DNA of 64,000 nt from Ignavibacteriales bacterium. Its GTDB lineage: Bacteria; Bacteroidota; Ignavibacteria; Ignavibacteriales; Melioribacteraceae. Position numbers and translations under genes: made by a program. Position 1 is the first letter of the stretch. Every line of letters starts with the position of its first letter. The notes beneath the pieces are model-generated. The model saw only the letters and a program-made list of their open reading frames with translations, was not told the DNA's origin and searched no databases. Below, in pieces: positions 50,362-60,138 of the stretch. The stretch covers positions 128,165-192,164 of the forward strand of contig JAPLFF010000008.1 in assembly GCA_026390775.1 (NCBI GenBank). The letters are read 5' to 3'.

Positions 50362-52980
50362 TTACCTTACTATTAATAACATTGGATTATTTACTTTCAT
50401 ATATTTTTCAGCAACATTTTTTACATCTGCCAATTTCACATTTTTCAACGCATCAAGAAATTGTTTGTCGTAAGTGAAGTTGTTTTCGAAATAGAGAGAG
50501 CTGCCCAAATAGAAAGCCTGATTGATGCTTGAAAGTCTACGAAACATCATTCTGCCCAAATACATATTGACTGATTTTTCTAATTCATCTTGTGTCAATT
50601 TATCAAGGACGGTTAACTTGAAAAATTTTGGATATTGCGAAGACAGTTTATCAATGTTCTGCGGACGTGTTCCCTGAGAAATATAGAAAAGCGCTTTATC
50701 CTTGTTTACATCAATGCCAGCGCTCATATTATAAGCTAGTCCTTGTTTCTCTCGTATATCAAAAACAATTTCGTTTGAAAGAATAAGAGAAAGAGCTTGC
50801 AAAGCGGGTGCGTCTTTAGGATCTATTTGATTAATGAATCCCCAGAAAATGTAAGAACGTTCACCGCCTCCGGTTTTCTCAATGGTTGTAGGTTTAGTTT
50901 GCATCAAAAATGTTGGGGTATAAATTGAAGGTTCATCTTTAATCGAAGTACCGATAAACTCATCGAAGAGCACATTAATACTTTCCGGGCTTCCGGGAGA
51001 TACGACAGAAATAATCATGTTTGTAGGATTAAAATATTCTTTAGTAAACGCCAACATATTATCATACGTTAGTGCAGTTTGTATTTGAGAATATTGACTG
51101 GGTTCATAGATTAATGTTTTGTATTCGGTGTCGAATAATTTTTTTGATTTATCGCCGCCCATTGACATCATAGTCATACCTTTAAATTTCTCAACTGATT
51201 TCTTGAATTCATCTTCAGTCGGCACGAAATTTTTTATTTGATTATTGATGTATATCACTGCGGCGGGTAAATTATCGGCTAATCCTTCAGCTCTGACGTA
51301 ACCAAAATCGGGATGCAGATAAATGTCATCCATCGGAATGAACGGATTGTCATTCACAGTAAATGTAAATCCAAACTGACTGCTTAATTTTTGATTAGCT
51401 TCCGATCTCAATCGTTCACCAAGGCAATCGTGTAAAATTTTAGAAGCATCTTTGCCATATTTCAATTCGTAGGCAGCTTTATGTTTTACCAGATAATGAA
51501 TTGCTAAAAGATTACTTGCTTCATTCTGAACAACCACTAAATCTTTACCGGTTATTTCATCTTTAAATAGTTTTGTGCTATTAGATGCTTCAACTTTTTC
51601 TTTATCTTTTTTAATTGTCGGAGATTGTATAATAATTATTGAAGGAGATGTTAGCTTAAGACCTCCCATTTCTTTTGCAGCTTTATAAAATTCATCGCCG
51701 CTGAATGATGCAAGAACCGCTTCAAAACCTTTTTTAACGATTCCGTCTGAATTATAAATTCCGAACATGTGTGGTTTTTCAATGTTCTTCACAAAGTCGG
51801 TACGTGTTTGTGTAGCTTCCGATTTAACCGTCTCATCTGGTAGGTTAAAACTCAAACCATCAATTTTTTTTGTTACGGAGTTTACTAAAGCATTGAAGTC
51901 GACATCTTTGCTCAAAACAATAACTACTTCTGCATAATTATTAAGAGGAGAAAGCCGGGCAGATAATTTTACTGATTTTATAATTTGAGGGAATTCCGTT
52001 TTTAATGACGATTGAATTGCATCTTTATTTTTTTCAAATACCAAACCAATCAACTGAAAATATTCTGATGATTCCATTAGAGGTAATTGATAAAATATTT
52101 GTACAACTTTGTCATCGCCATCATAAAAACGATTTTGGACCATACCGCCGGAATTTGTTTGCAACATTGGAGTTTGAAAACCAGTTGCCCATTCCGGATT
52201 TACTTCGCGAATTACTTGTCCCGGTTTTGCTTTCCCATAAATTTCTTTAATGAGCGAAAGCATTTCCTTAGTTTGGAAATTTCCGATAACGCTTAAGATC
52301 ATATTGTTGGGAACATAATTATTTTTATAGAATGAATTTACTTCATCTCGTGACATTGATTGAATTGTTGAATAAGTCCCAAGTGTGGGTAATGAAAGCG
52401 CATGTCCGCTATATAATATAGATAGCGTATTTCGTTCTAGCTGTTCTTGCGGATCGGCAATACTCTTTGATATTTCTTCTAATACAATTCCTTTTTCCTT
52501 TTGGAATTTTTCATCAGGCAATGTTGAATTAAAAAGCATATCTGCCTGAATTTCCATACCCTTCTTAATATTTTCAGTAGGAGTAACCATCATAAAATCC
52601 GTATAGAAATTATCTGTATGAGCATTATTGTATCCACCGATCCGGTCAACGTCATCATATAATTTTTTCTGTTCGCGTGTGGTTGTTCCATTAAATAATA
52701 GATGTTCCAGCATATGACTCATACCGCTTGTAGAAAAAGTTTCGTAAGCAGAACCGACTTTTATAATAACATTTACACCTACCATCGGTAGAGCGGGATT
52801 TTCAATCATGAGTACTTTCATCCCGTTGTCTAATTGATAAATAGATACACCTTTCGGAAACGATAGAATTTTCGTAGTCGAATCTGTCATCACACCATCC
52901 GAAGCGTATAGCGAAGGCGCTTGAGTCAGCGCTATACATAAAAGCAGAATTGAAAATAAAATTCGTGATTTTCTTTTCAT
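50362..52980 (-). CDS. exported M16-family zinc peptidase
   Basis: 872 residues with a signal peptide (about 1-26). Pitrilysin/processing-peptidase type: inverted zinc motif HMLEH (His89, Glu92, His93) with the third ligand Glu169 in VLEEIS about 76 residues on. The chain carries two M16 halves: an active N-terminal one and a second, non-catalytic one (about 470-872) with the R/Y pair region GLAYNMSAG. Such periplasmic enzymes degrade peptides and small proteins. The gene lies 93 bases upstream of the M1-M28 fusion gene on the same strand. Confidence 0.9.
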   Translation of the reverse strand: MKRKSRILFSILLLCIALTQAPSLYASDGVMTDSTTKILSFPKGVSIYQLDNGMKVLMIENPALPMVGVNVIIKVGSAYETFSTSGMSHMLEHLLFNGTTTREQKKLYDDVDRIGGYNNAHTDNFYTDFMMVTPTENIKKGMEIQADMLFNSTLPDEKFQKEKGIVLEEISKSIADPQEQLERNTLSILYSGHALSLPTLGTYSTIQSMSRDEVNSFYKNNYVPNNMILSVIGNFQTKEMLSLIKEIYGKAKPGQVIREVNPEWATGFQTPMLQTNSGGMVQNRFYDGDDKVVQIFYQLPLMESSEYFQLIGLVFEKNKDAIQSSLKTEFPQIIKSVKLSARLSPLNNYAEVVIVLSKDVDFNALVNSVTKKIDGLSFNLPDETVKSEATQTRTDFVKNIEKPHMFGIYNSDGIVKKGFEAVLASFSGDEFYKAAKEMGGLKLTSPSIIIIQSPTIKKDKEKVEASNSTKLFKDEITGKDLVVVQNEASNLLAIHYLVKHKAAYELKYGKDASKILHDCLGERLRSEANQKLSSQFGFTFTVNDNPFIPMDDIYLHPDFGYVRAEGLADNLPAAVIYINNQIKNFVPTEDEFKKSVEKFKGMTMMSMGGDKSKKLFDTEYKTLIYEPSQYSQIQTALTYDNMLAFTKEYFNPTNMIISVVSPGSPESINVLFDEFIGTSIKDEPSIYTPTFLMQTKPTTIEKTGGGERSYIFWGFINQIDPKDAPALQALSLILSNEIVFDIREKQGLAYNMSAGIDVNKDKALFYISQGTRPQNIDKLSSQYPKFFKLTVLDKLTQDELEKSVNMYLGRMMFRRLSSINQAFYLGSSLYFENNFTYDKQFLDALKNVKLADVKNVAEKYMKVNNPMLLIVR

Positions 52981-53188
52981 GATTATGATCTCCGTGTTTC
53001 TGTAATTAATAAACTTGTCAAAGGATAAATTTTTTTTACATACAATTTATAAGTGATTCTTTTAATAGTTAGAGCCTGTAATAATCTGTACTGATCTAGC
53101 TTTCTATAAAAGAAAGTAGACAGATACTTTTTGAAGCCATTGGCAGGTTTCACAATTTTCAAAAATATCATGAAGAATACAAACTCAA

Positions 53189-54208
53189 CTAGAATTTTAG
53201 TTCAAGTGAAAATCGAGAGACTTTTCCTAAAAAATTATAATCAACAAGTGCATAATCAAAACCTACTTGCTGATCTCCGACATTTATTTTTAAGCCGGTA
53301 CCGAAAGTCCAATTTTCTATATCATAATTTATTTTGTAGCCAAGTCTCACAAAGAATGTTTCATTCCATGAATATTCACCGCCAATGTTCACTCTCTCAT
53401 TGTTATCATTGGGATGATTACCATCCAATGCCATTGTAAAGCGATGGTATCCGGATTGGATTAAAGGATCTTTACCGCCAACAATATCCATCGAAATACC
53501 AACACGAAAATTTAAAGGCAGAGACCAGGGTTCTGTTTTTAATCGCGCATCAGGATTATATTCCCCCGAGATTGTTTTATTTATATCAACCAATGCTATT
53601 AGATCGCGTCCTTCGAGTTGCATATTACCACCAAAGTTTGACACACACATTGCAATTACTAAATTGTGAAATCCCGTACGTAGATAAGTCCCTATATCTA
53701 TTGCAACAGTATTAGCAGATTCATTATAAGCACTTTGCTGAATATATTTAACAGTCAATCCAACCGAAAAACGATCGGTTAATGCACGGGCATATGTTAA
53801 ACCAAAGGCAACATCATTCACACTATAATAAACCCCAGTTCCTTCAGGTTGTTCAACAGTTGTAACTTCTTGTTCTCCCGTTGTTAAAGATGTTGCACTA
53901 ATACCCAATGCATCACTCTCGCCTAAAGGAATTACCATACCAGCATAGTTGTGGAAAATTTCCGCAAACCATTGTGAATGACTTACACCGACAGTTATAG
54001 ATTTTAGGTTTATAATTCCTGCCGGATTCCAATACAGTGCGGATACATCATTTGCAACTGCAGCAAAAGTTTCACCCATTCCCATTGCTCTTGCGCCAAC
54101 ACCAATTTTAAGAAATTGCGCAGCAGCAGTGCCAACTTTAGAAAAACCTTGGCAAAAATTTACAGTCGGCAATACAAGAATTAAAAGAAACGTAATTATT
54201 TTTTTCAT
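53189..54208 (-). CDS. PorV/PorQ-family outer-membrane protein
   Basis: 339 residues from the ATG at 54208 (GGAG upstream; a GTG five codons earlier overlaps that site). Signal peptide about 1-20. The mature start, VGTAAAQFLKIGVGARAMGMGETFAAVANDVSALYWNPAG (residues 24-64 region), is the hallmark of this FadL-related family; the barrel ends with SRFSLELKF. PorV escorts T9SS cargo at the cell surface, and PorQ-like proteins have related roles. Its place right after the genes of a T9SS cargo and a TonB receptor suggests a dedicated role in displaying that cargo, which is inference. Confidence 0.88.
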   Translation of the reverse strand: MKKIITFLLILVLPTVNFCQGFSKVGTAAAQFLKIGVGARAMGMGETFAAVANDVSALYWNPAGIINLKSITVGVSHSQWFAEIFHNYAGMVIPLGESDALGISATSLTTGEQEVTTVEQPEGTGVYYSVNDVAFGLTYARALTDRFSVGLTVKYIQQSAYNESANTVAIDIGTYLRTGFHNLVIAMCVSNFGGNMQLEGRDLIALVDINKTISGEYNPDARLKTEPWSLPLNFRVGISMDIVGGKDPLIQSGYHRFTMALDGNHPNDNNERVNIGGEYSWNETFFVRLGYKINYDIENWTFGTGLKINVGDQQVGFDYALVDYNFLGKVSRFSLELKF

Positions 54209-54237
54209 TAGCTTTGTCTCCACTGGCTCAGGAGTAA

Positions 54238-57200
54238 TTATTTAATAACAAGAAATTTACCAATCTTCTTTTGTCCGTTAGGAATTGTAACTACATAGAC
54301 ATATAAACCGTAAGCAATGTATTGACTGTTGTAGGTTCGCATATCCCAATATTCGTATCCCTTATTATCGTTATGATCTATATCGGCAATGTGGTCTCCT
54401 GCTACCGTAAAAATTGAAATCTTGCATTCATTCGGTAAATGATTAAACATTAGTTTCTTGCCGAACTGATTTGTTTCCCAAACGTTAGCAACAATGTATG
54501 GATCCGGTACGACTCGAATTTTATTTAAGTCAATCTCTTGTGTTGATGAATACGTTGCTTTCTGTGTATTAAATTCATATCTAATTTCTTTTCTAAATGG
54601 TTTATAAGTTTTTATAGTAAACTGATCACCATTGGAAGGAGGAAATGCTCTTTTATAAACTGGATCTCCATCGGCATTTGTATAATGATCCGGAAAATTG
54701 TTAGTATTCAGGTAAAGTCCAGAGTAAGTTGTATCATGAGTTGTGTTATTAACATTAACCTGCTCTAATACTAGAACATCAGCATATTTTTCATAATAAC
54801 CCGGACTGCCTTTAGTGAATCCTTTACCACCGGGAATTAAATCCCATCCTAAAGGGCTATAATAATCTTTTCTGTAATCATCGGGTGCTAAAACAGCATA
54901 TTCATAAAGCCATGTATTACTACTTATATCAATTGGATGTGCAGGATCTGTAACAACTTCAACCTTCAGAGGTAAATGTTGAAGAGTTTTTTGATCCTTA
55001 TTAGTAAAGAAATCATACCAATGCGCCATAAGTCCGCCCGATGGATTAGTATCAACTGTAATACGAATATTATCCGTCGTGTAAATTGTTTCTGGTACAA
55101 TATCGGGTCTGTTCTTATATTTTAGTACAGGGCCAGTGCGCCAATCAAAAGTGCATGTATCACCGTTAACTTTTGTCCATCCTATAAACTCTACACCAGA
55201 CGGAGAATTTTGTACAGTTAATCGAAATCCATCTATTACTGGTAAATTATCTCCGGTGTTATCTGAAAAAAGATGATGACCCAATAATAATGTTGTATCT
55301 GTTGTTCCTTTAGCAATTCTATATAGATTAAAACCAAGAACATAATTTTTCTTAGTCCCTACAACTTGCAATGCCGAGTCTACAAATGTTACTAAGTAAT
55401 CATCACCTCTAATTAATTCCGGATTAATAATATCTACTTTAACAAGACCCTGTGAGAGACCGCCAATCGGTGGGACGGAGCCTGCTAAATTAGATTGGGG
55501 ACCATAATTTGGAGGGCTATAATTTTGAGCTTTAACACCGGGGATTACTGAAACAGTGTTTGCCTGCATCGTGGAATGCCCGAGCGCAGATTGATAAGAC
55601 TGTTCGAGTTTGTTTAGTGTTTGATTCCCTTTATCATAAGCTGTAACACAATACCAATATTCAACTCCGTTGATTAAATTTTCGTCAACATAACTGTGCT
55701 TTAGTCCAGTATCATCTCCTAACGATTGATTGTATGCCGGATCGGGACCTTTTATTCCATCAATCAAATCAAAAATTTTAATTGGCTTGAAACCGATTAC
55801 ATTTCCAAAATAATCTGTAATTGGTGATCCCCATGTTTTACCAAGATCGTCGCTTCGATAAATTTTGTAACCTTCAAAATCATTTTCTCCTGTTAATGCA
55901 TCTTTGGAACTTTCAGCATCTGAATCCCACGCTAAACGAATTTGTTTATCATCGGCGTTAACTGTTACCTTAGGCGTTGCCGGTGGCCCGGAACCCTGGT
56001 AACTGCGTTGATACATTTGTTGAACGACTCTTAAATTTTTCATTAGGTCAGTTGTATCAGGCTGATTTGGAATGCTACCGGAGTTTCCCATGACAACAGC
56101 AACAGAAGATTTTACCGATTCATTCGGCGCAAGACTGAAGGGGCCAGTAAAAATATAATAATTTAAGGGTGCGCCTTCCGGAAAATATACTTTCATACTA
56201 TCAGGATTGGTAGTATCCATTCGGCGGTTGGCCCCATGAAAAATAGCTTTGGGAATTCCCAAATTACGGTCGTTCGGATTACTGCTGATTACAGGCCACA
56301 TTTCCTGATCAACTTTTGGTGATACTTCTCGATTGAAAAAATGAAAATCAGTTATTCCCATATTCTTGGGAGTTTCTAAAATATTTAACCCGACCATTCC
56401 CAACGGTGAAGGATCATTTGCCCATGCGCCATCCTTTGTATTGTTTACGTCCCACACATAAACAAAGTCGCCATTGGTGTGGGCATCTTTGGGATTGCTG
56501 TCAATTATATTTATCAAATCTTTGTTATCATAATCAGGTCTAAAAATTGCGTTGTATCCTACATAGATACTATCCAGTTGTCTGCCGCTTTTATTATGGA
56601 TTGTAAAATCCCAAATCAACATATCTTCAGCATAAGGACGACCATAGCTAAAAGCTGTTTCTTCAACTTCAATTCCAACGGCTCCATTCGGATTAGAATT
56701 TTCTCTATCATCAAAAACAGAATATATATCGCGATCAGAAACAAATTCTCCGGCAACTTCTTTTCCATAGTTAGGAGATTTCGGATCAATATCAATTCGG
56801 AAGTGACCGGGCCAATAACGTTTTCCGGGAGTGCTTACCCATGCACCTTGATTATTAAAATATCCTTGAGGCCATGTCTCCGCATTGTCACTGCTTGCAA
56901 GAAAGGGAGTTTCGTCTGGAGGAGGCGCCGTAACATCTCCGGAATAAATTTTCCCACGCGATCCTGCTTTGGGAGTCCAATCAACTTTTTCTGATGGACC
57001 ACTTATGACAGAGGTTATTACATTTCCTTTAACCGCTACAATTAAACCTAATCCAAAACAATATTGCGTTTCAGTATTTGCTGATGCAGGCCAATGAATA
57101 GCATTATTAAAATATTCATGATAATTGGAGAGAACACCATAATTTCCAAGATAATTGGAAACCTGTCCTTTATCCATAATTCCAATTCCCCGTTCCCCTG

Positions 57201-57351
57201 CTGAATATGTTTTCTTTAATCGTTCAATCTGTTCATGTTTCATTTCTTTATGGCAACCGCTACAGTCCAAATTTTGGGCTTGAATCAGTGCGGGGGAAAA
57301 AAGAGATAAAATTATTAGCGGAATAAAATATCTCATCAAAAATTTAAACAT
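54238..57351 (-). CDS. large T9SS-exported protein with one CxxCH motif
   Basis: 1037 residues from the ATG at 57351; an upstream frame extension overlaps the TonB receptor gene. Signal peptide about 1-26, directly followed by CSGCH (30-34), a c-type heme binding motif at the very start of the mature chain. A long beta-rich part follows, with a fibronectin type III-like segment (about 460-580; VTVNADDKQIRLAWD). The C-terminal 85 or so residues form a T9SS type A sorting domain (KISIFTVAGDHIADI, WDMRTYNSQYIAYGLYVYVV). It is surface-exposed or released through the type IX system. Only one heme site is visible and no other redox domain. The role is unknown; its neighbours are a TonB receptor and a PorV-like protein. 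Confidence 0.8.
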   Translation of the reverse strand: MFKFLMRYFIPLIILSLFSPALIQAQNLDCSGCHKEMKHEQIERLKKTYSAGERGIGIMDKGQVSNYLGNYGVLSNYHEYFNNAIHWPASANTETQYCFGLGLIVAVKGNVITSVISGPSEKVDWTPKAGSRGKIYSGDVTAPPPDETPFLASSDNAETWPQGYFNNQGAWVSTPGKRYWPGHFRIDIDPKSPNYGKEVAGEFVSDRDIYSVFDDRENSNPNGAVGIEVEETAFSYGRPYAEDMLIWDFTIHNKSGRQLDSIYVGYNAIFRPDYDNKDLINIIDSNPKDAHTNGDFVYVWDVNNTKDGAWANDPSPLGMVGLNILETPKNMGITDFHFFNREVSPKVDQEMWPVISSNPNDRNLGIPKAIFHGANRRMDTTNPDSMKVYFPEGAPLNYYIFTGPFSLAPNESVKSSVAVVMGNSGSIPNQPDTTDLMKNLRVVQQMYQRSYQGSGPPATPKVTVNADDKQIRLAWDSDAESSKDALTGENDFEGYKIYRSDDLGKTWGSPITDYFGNVIGFKPIKIFDLIDGIKGPDPAYNQSLGDDTGLKHSYVDENLINGVEYWYCVTAYDKGNQTLNKLEQSYQSALGHSTMQANTVSVIPGVKAQNYSPPNYGPQSNLAGSVPPIGGLSQGLVKVDIINPELIRGDDYLVTFVDSALQVVGTKKNYVLGFNLYRIAKGTTDTTLLLGHHLFSDNTGDNLPVIDGFRLTVQNSPSGVEFIGWTKVNGDTCTFDWRTGPVLKYKNRPDIVPETIYTTDNIRITVDTNPSGGLMAHWYDFFTNKDQKTLQHLPLKVEVVTDPAHPIDISSNTWLYEYAVLAPDDYRKDYYSPLGWDLIPGGKGFTKGSPGYYEKYADVLVLEQVNVNNTTHDTTYSGLYLNTNNFPDHYTNADGDPVYKRAFPPSNGDQFTIKTYKPFRKEIRYEFNTQKATYSSTQEIDLNKIRVVPDPYIVANVWETNQFGKKLMFNHLPNECKISIFTVAGDHIADIDHNDNKGYEYWDMRTYNSQYIAYGLYVYVVTIPNGQKKIGKFLVIK

Positions 57352-57365
57352 AATATTTTCTCCTG

Positions 57366-59972
57366 TTACCAAATAAATTGAACTCCCGCTCTAATAATTC
57401 GCGGTGGCCCTACGTAAGAAGGATTATGATCAGCGTCCGGCGATGAACCTACGAGTCCCGCAACACCTGTATCGAAAGGTTTACCGGTACGCGAGTATAC
57501 ATAACGAACATTTTCCACATTAAGTAAATTTGTAATTTCTAAAAAGAATGATGCTGCTATAGTAGAAAACCAAACTTTTTTTATCATTCGAAGATCTACT
57601 GTAGAAGTCCAGGGTTTTCGTCCGGAGTTAATATCAATCCGCACAGTCGGATCAACATAAGGAGTATAAGGAAGTCCGCTGCCAGCCTGAATTAGTAAGT
57701 TCAAATTAAAATCGGAAAACGGTTTGATCCCTAATATTTCCGGTCCTTTATCTTTTGGAATATTAAAATTAATATTCACAGCAATATCGTGGCTTTGATC
57801 AAAATCTAAAAAATATTCTTGATGAGGAATTTCTTCTTTTGCAAACGCATTAAAATATCCGCCAAGCGGTTGCGAATTATTTCCTTTAGCTACCATAAAT
57901 GTATAATCAATAGATCCTGAAATGTAATTACTGTACCGCTTGCGCAGCGTTAGATCAATACCTTTTACGCTTGCATAATCTGAATTGTAAAAAACGACAT
58001 AATCTTGAGATAAATAAGTTACTTGAAGCGTTGATAATAAATCAGTAATGTCTTTGTACCACGCTGAAACATCTAATGCCCAATCATCGCTCAGTTTATA
58101 TTTTATTCCCGTTTCATAAGCAACTGTTTTTTGCGCTTTCACCCCGGGATTACCAACTAACGGCATTGACGTGCTTAAGTCTTTATTGTTATTATAGTAT
58201 AGAGCATTGTAATCCGGATTCTGAAAGAAATGACCGTAAGAAAAATGAAGCACAGCACGGTCGGTAATAGGATGTGCCAAACCAATGCGTGGGCTTAACT
58301 GTGTTTTTGGTGAGACAGATTCTTCCACAGAAGGGATCCAATTATTGTTGTTATCAAAACTTCCAAAGCGGCGAATGTCCGGCCACATAGTTGTCTTTGG
58401 ATCGGCATAATCAAAACGTAAACCAAGATTTATTATTAGGTAATCATATTCAATTTTATCCTGGATATAACCTGCCATCTCAATCGGCGTTCGAACATAT
58501 TCATCTTTGTATTGCGCTCCTGATGGCCACGGTTGAGATTCTTCATGTACCTGAATATGATGACTCTTAAATTCAAATCCACCTTTAAACTGATTGAAGT
58601 TGTTAGCTTGATAAGTTAAATCAAATTTCCCGTCATAGGTAATTGTTTGATCATCAGAATAAGGAGAATCATCACCGCTGACATAGAAATAAACGGTTTC
58701 ACCTGTCTGACCTCTTATATAATCTTGCGGCTGTTTATTCCCTACTTGAGTTTTCATATTATTAACATAGCGGGAAAGTTGAGCAGTATAAAACATACTA
58801 TTATTAAGTGTATGTGTTAATGTTAATCCAAGGCGATTTGTATTTTGTATTGAGTGACTTTGATTTTCACTCAAGTATTTCCAAGCATGACTATATCCTT
58901 GAGATTCATTCTGAGTTATCTGATTGGATAATGACAACTTTACATTCGGACTAAATTTATAAGTTAATTTGCCAAAGCCGTCTCTTTGCAAAGTGTAGCC
59001 ATGAGGTAAATAACTATCCTCATTTTTATATTTACCAGAAATGAAAAATGTAAGGTTGGGGATAATTGGCAAAGGACCGTTCAATGACAAATTTAATGTT
59101 CCGTTTATCGGTATCTCTAAATCGAATGGTCTAAATTTGAACCGGTCAATTACACTTTTTTCCACATAATTATAACTATCTGCTATACCAGGGAAAGGAT
59201 TATTTTTTCTATAAGGAGATTGATTTAACATCGGTGAAGTAATCTCAAATTTTCCGTGGAAAGTATCGCCGCCATCTTTCGTAACAATATTAACTATGCT
59301 TGACATGGCATCGCCATATTCAGCATTAAAAGCACCGCTTAAGATTATCATTTCTTCAATTGCATCTTTATTCATGGAATTGTTAAAACCACCGTACAGA
59401 GGATCTTCAACATACATACCATCAACCATGTATGCTATTTCACCTGTTCTACCTCCTCTTACGTGGATGTTGCCATCGGCGTCAGTAGTAAATCCTGCTT
59501 TAGTTGTTAAAATATCTTGAACACTTTCTGCAGGCATGTTAATAATTTCATCGGCGCTTATTACTGATTGTTTCGAAGTGACATCTTTCTCAATGATTGG
59601 ACGATTCGCAACAACAACCGTTTCTCCCATTTCTGTTGTTGTGGATTCCATCAAAAAATTTAATTGTGTACTGAGATCAATAACAACTTGAACATTAGTA
59701 ACTTTATAATTTTTATACCCGATCATAGACGCACGAACGGTATAACGACCGGGTCTTATATTAATTATAAAATATTGGCCATTAAGATCGCATGAGGCTC
59801 CTAATGTAGTTCCTTCGATCATTACATTACAGCCTGGAAGTGGTTCTCCCGTAATTGCATCTTTTACGGTGCCGGAAATTTTACCTGTTGTTCCGCAGAA
59901 AATAAAGGAAGGTGCAATTGAAAGTATTATCACAAGATAAAAGACGTTAATTTTTTTTAAATAATTTTTCAA
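57366..59972 (-). CDS. TonB-dependent outer-membrane receptor
   Basis: 868 residues from a TTG at 59972, which has GGGGAGG six bases upstream and begins a normal signal peptide. A longer frame reaches 60059 but would bury the signal peptide. Order: signal peptide, carboxypeptidase-regulatory-like domain (GKISGTVKDAITGEPLPG), plug domain (ETVVVANRPIIEKDV to VNIVTKDGG) and a 22-strand barrel ending IIRAGVQFIW. It imports or helps export a large substrate using the TonB system. It is SusC-like only in its N-terminal extension; no SusD follows. It lies upstream of the T9SS cargo gene, with 14 bases between stop and start, and likely belongs with it. Confidence 0.9.
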   Translation of the reverse strand: MKNYLKKINVFYLVIILSIAPSFIFCGTTGKISGTVKDAITGEPLPGCNVMIEGTTLGASCDLNGQYFIINIRPGRYTVRASMIGYKNYKVTNVQVVIDLSTQLNFLMESTTTEMGETVVVANRPIIEKDVTSKQSVISADEIINMPAESVQDILTTKAGFTTDADGNIHVRGGRTGEIAYMVDGMYVEDPLYGGFNNSMNKDAIEEMIILSGAFNAEYGDAMSSIVNIVTKDGGDTFHGKFEITSPMLNQSPYRKNNPFPGIADSYNYVEKSVIDRFKFRPFDLEIPINGTLNLSLNGPLPIIPNLTFFISGKYKNEDSYLPHGYTLQRDGFGKLTYKFSPNVKLSLSNQITQNESQGYSHAWKYLSENQSHSIQNTNRLGLTLTHTLNNSMFYTAQLSRYVNNMKTQVGNKQPQDYIRGQTGETVYFYVSGDDSPYSDDQTITYDGKFDLTYQANNFNQFKGGFEFKSHHIQVHEESQPWPSGAQYKDEYVRTPIEMAGYIQDKIEYDYLIINLGLRFDYADPKTTMWPDIRRFGSFDNNNNWIPSVEESVSPKTQLSPRIGLAHPITDRAVLHFSYGHFFQNPDYNALYYNNNKDLSTSMPLVGNPGVKAQKTVAYETGIKYKLSDDWALDVSAWYKDITDLLSTLQVTYLSQDYVVFYNSDYASVKGIDLTLRKRYSNYISGSIDYTFMVAKGNNSQPLGGYFNAFAKEEIPHQEYFLDFDQSHDIAVNINFNIPKDKGPEILGIKPFSDFNLNLLIQAGSGLPYTPYVDPTVRIDINSGRKPWTSTVDLRMIKKVWFSTIAASFFLEITNLLNVENVRYVYSRTGKPFDTGVAGLVGSSPDADHNPSYVGPPRIIRAGVQFIW

Positions 59973-60035
59973 GAGGGTCCTCCCCTTTAAACAAATTATT
60001 ATAGTGTAATTAAATTTTATTTTTCCAATTGATAA

Positions 60036-60118
60036 AACCTTCCGAAGATCTAACTTCAACTTCCAAATCTTACTTTCTTATAAACCTTTATTTGTTTGTT
60101 TCAAATCTTCGAAAGGTT
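60036..60118. repeat. long inverted repeat between two envelope genes
   Basis: AACCTTCCGAAGAT (60036-60049) and ATCTTCGAAAGGTT (60105-60118) are complementary at 13 of 14 positions across a 55-base spacer. It lies between the second T9SS cargo gene and the TonB receptor gene and could form a long-stem RNA hairpin, perhaps separating the expression of the two. Confidence 0.45.
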
Positions 60119-60138
60119 CTGTAAAAAATGAACGAAGA

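Noticed and set aside
56479..56994. 171-codon open frame on the plus strand
   Set aside because: Antisense to the T9SS cargo gene, without independent support.
57366..59972. SusC/SusD polysaccharide uptake locus
   Set aside because: The TonB receptor has the N-terminal extension of SusC, but no SusD-like gene follows.
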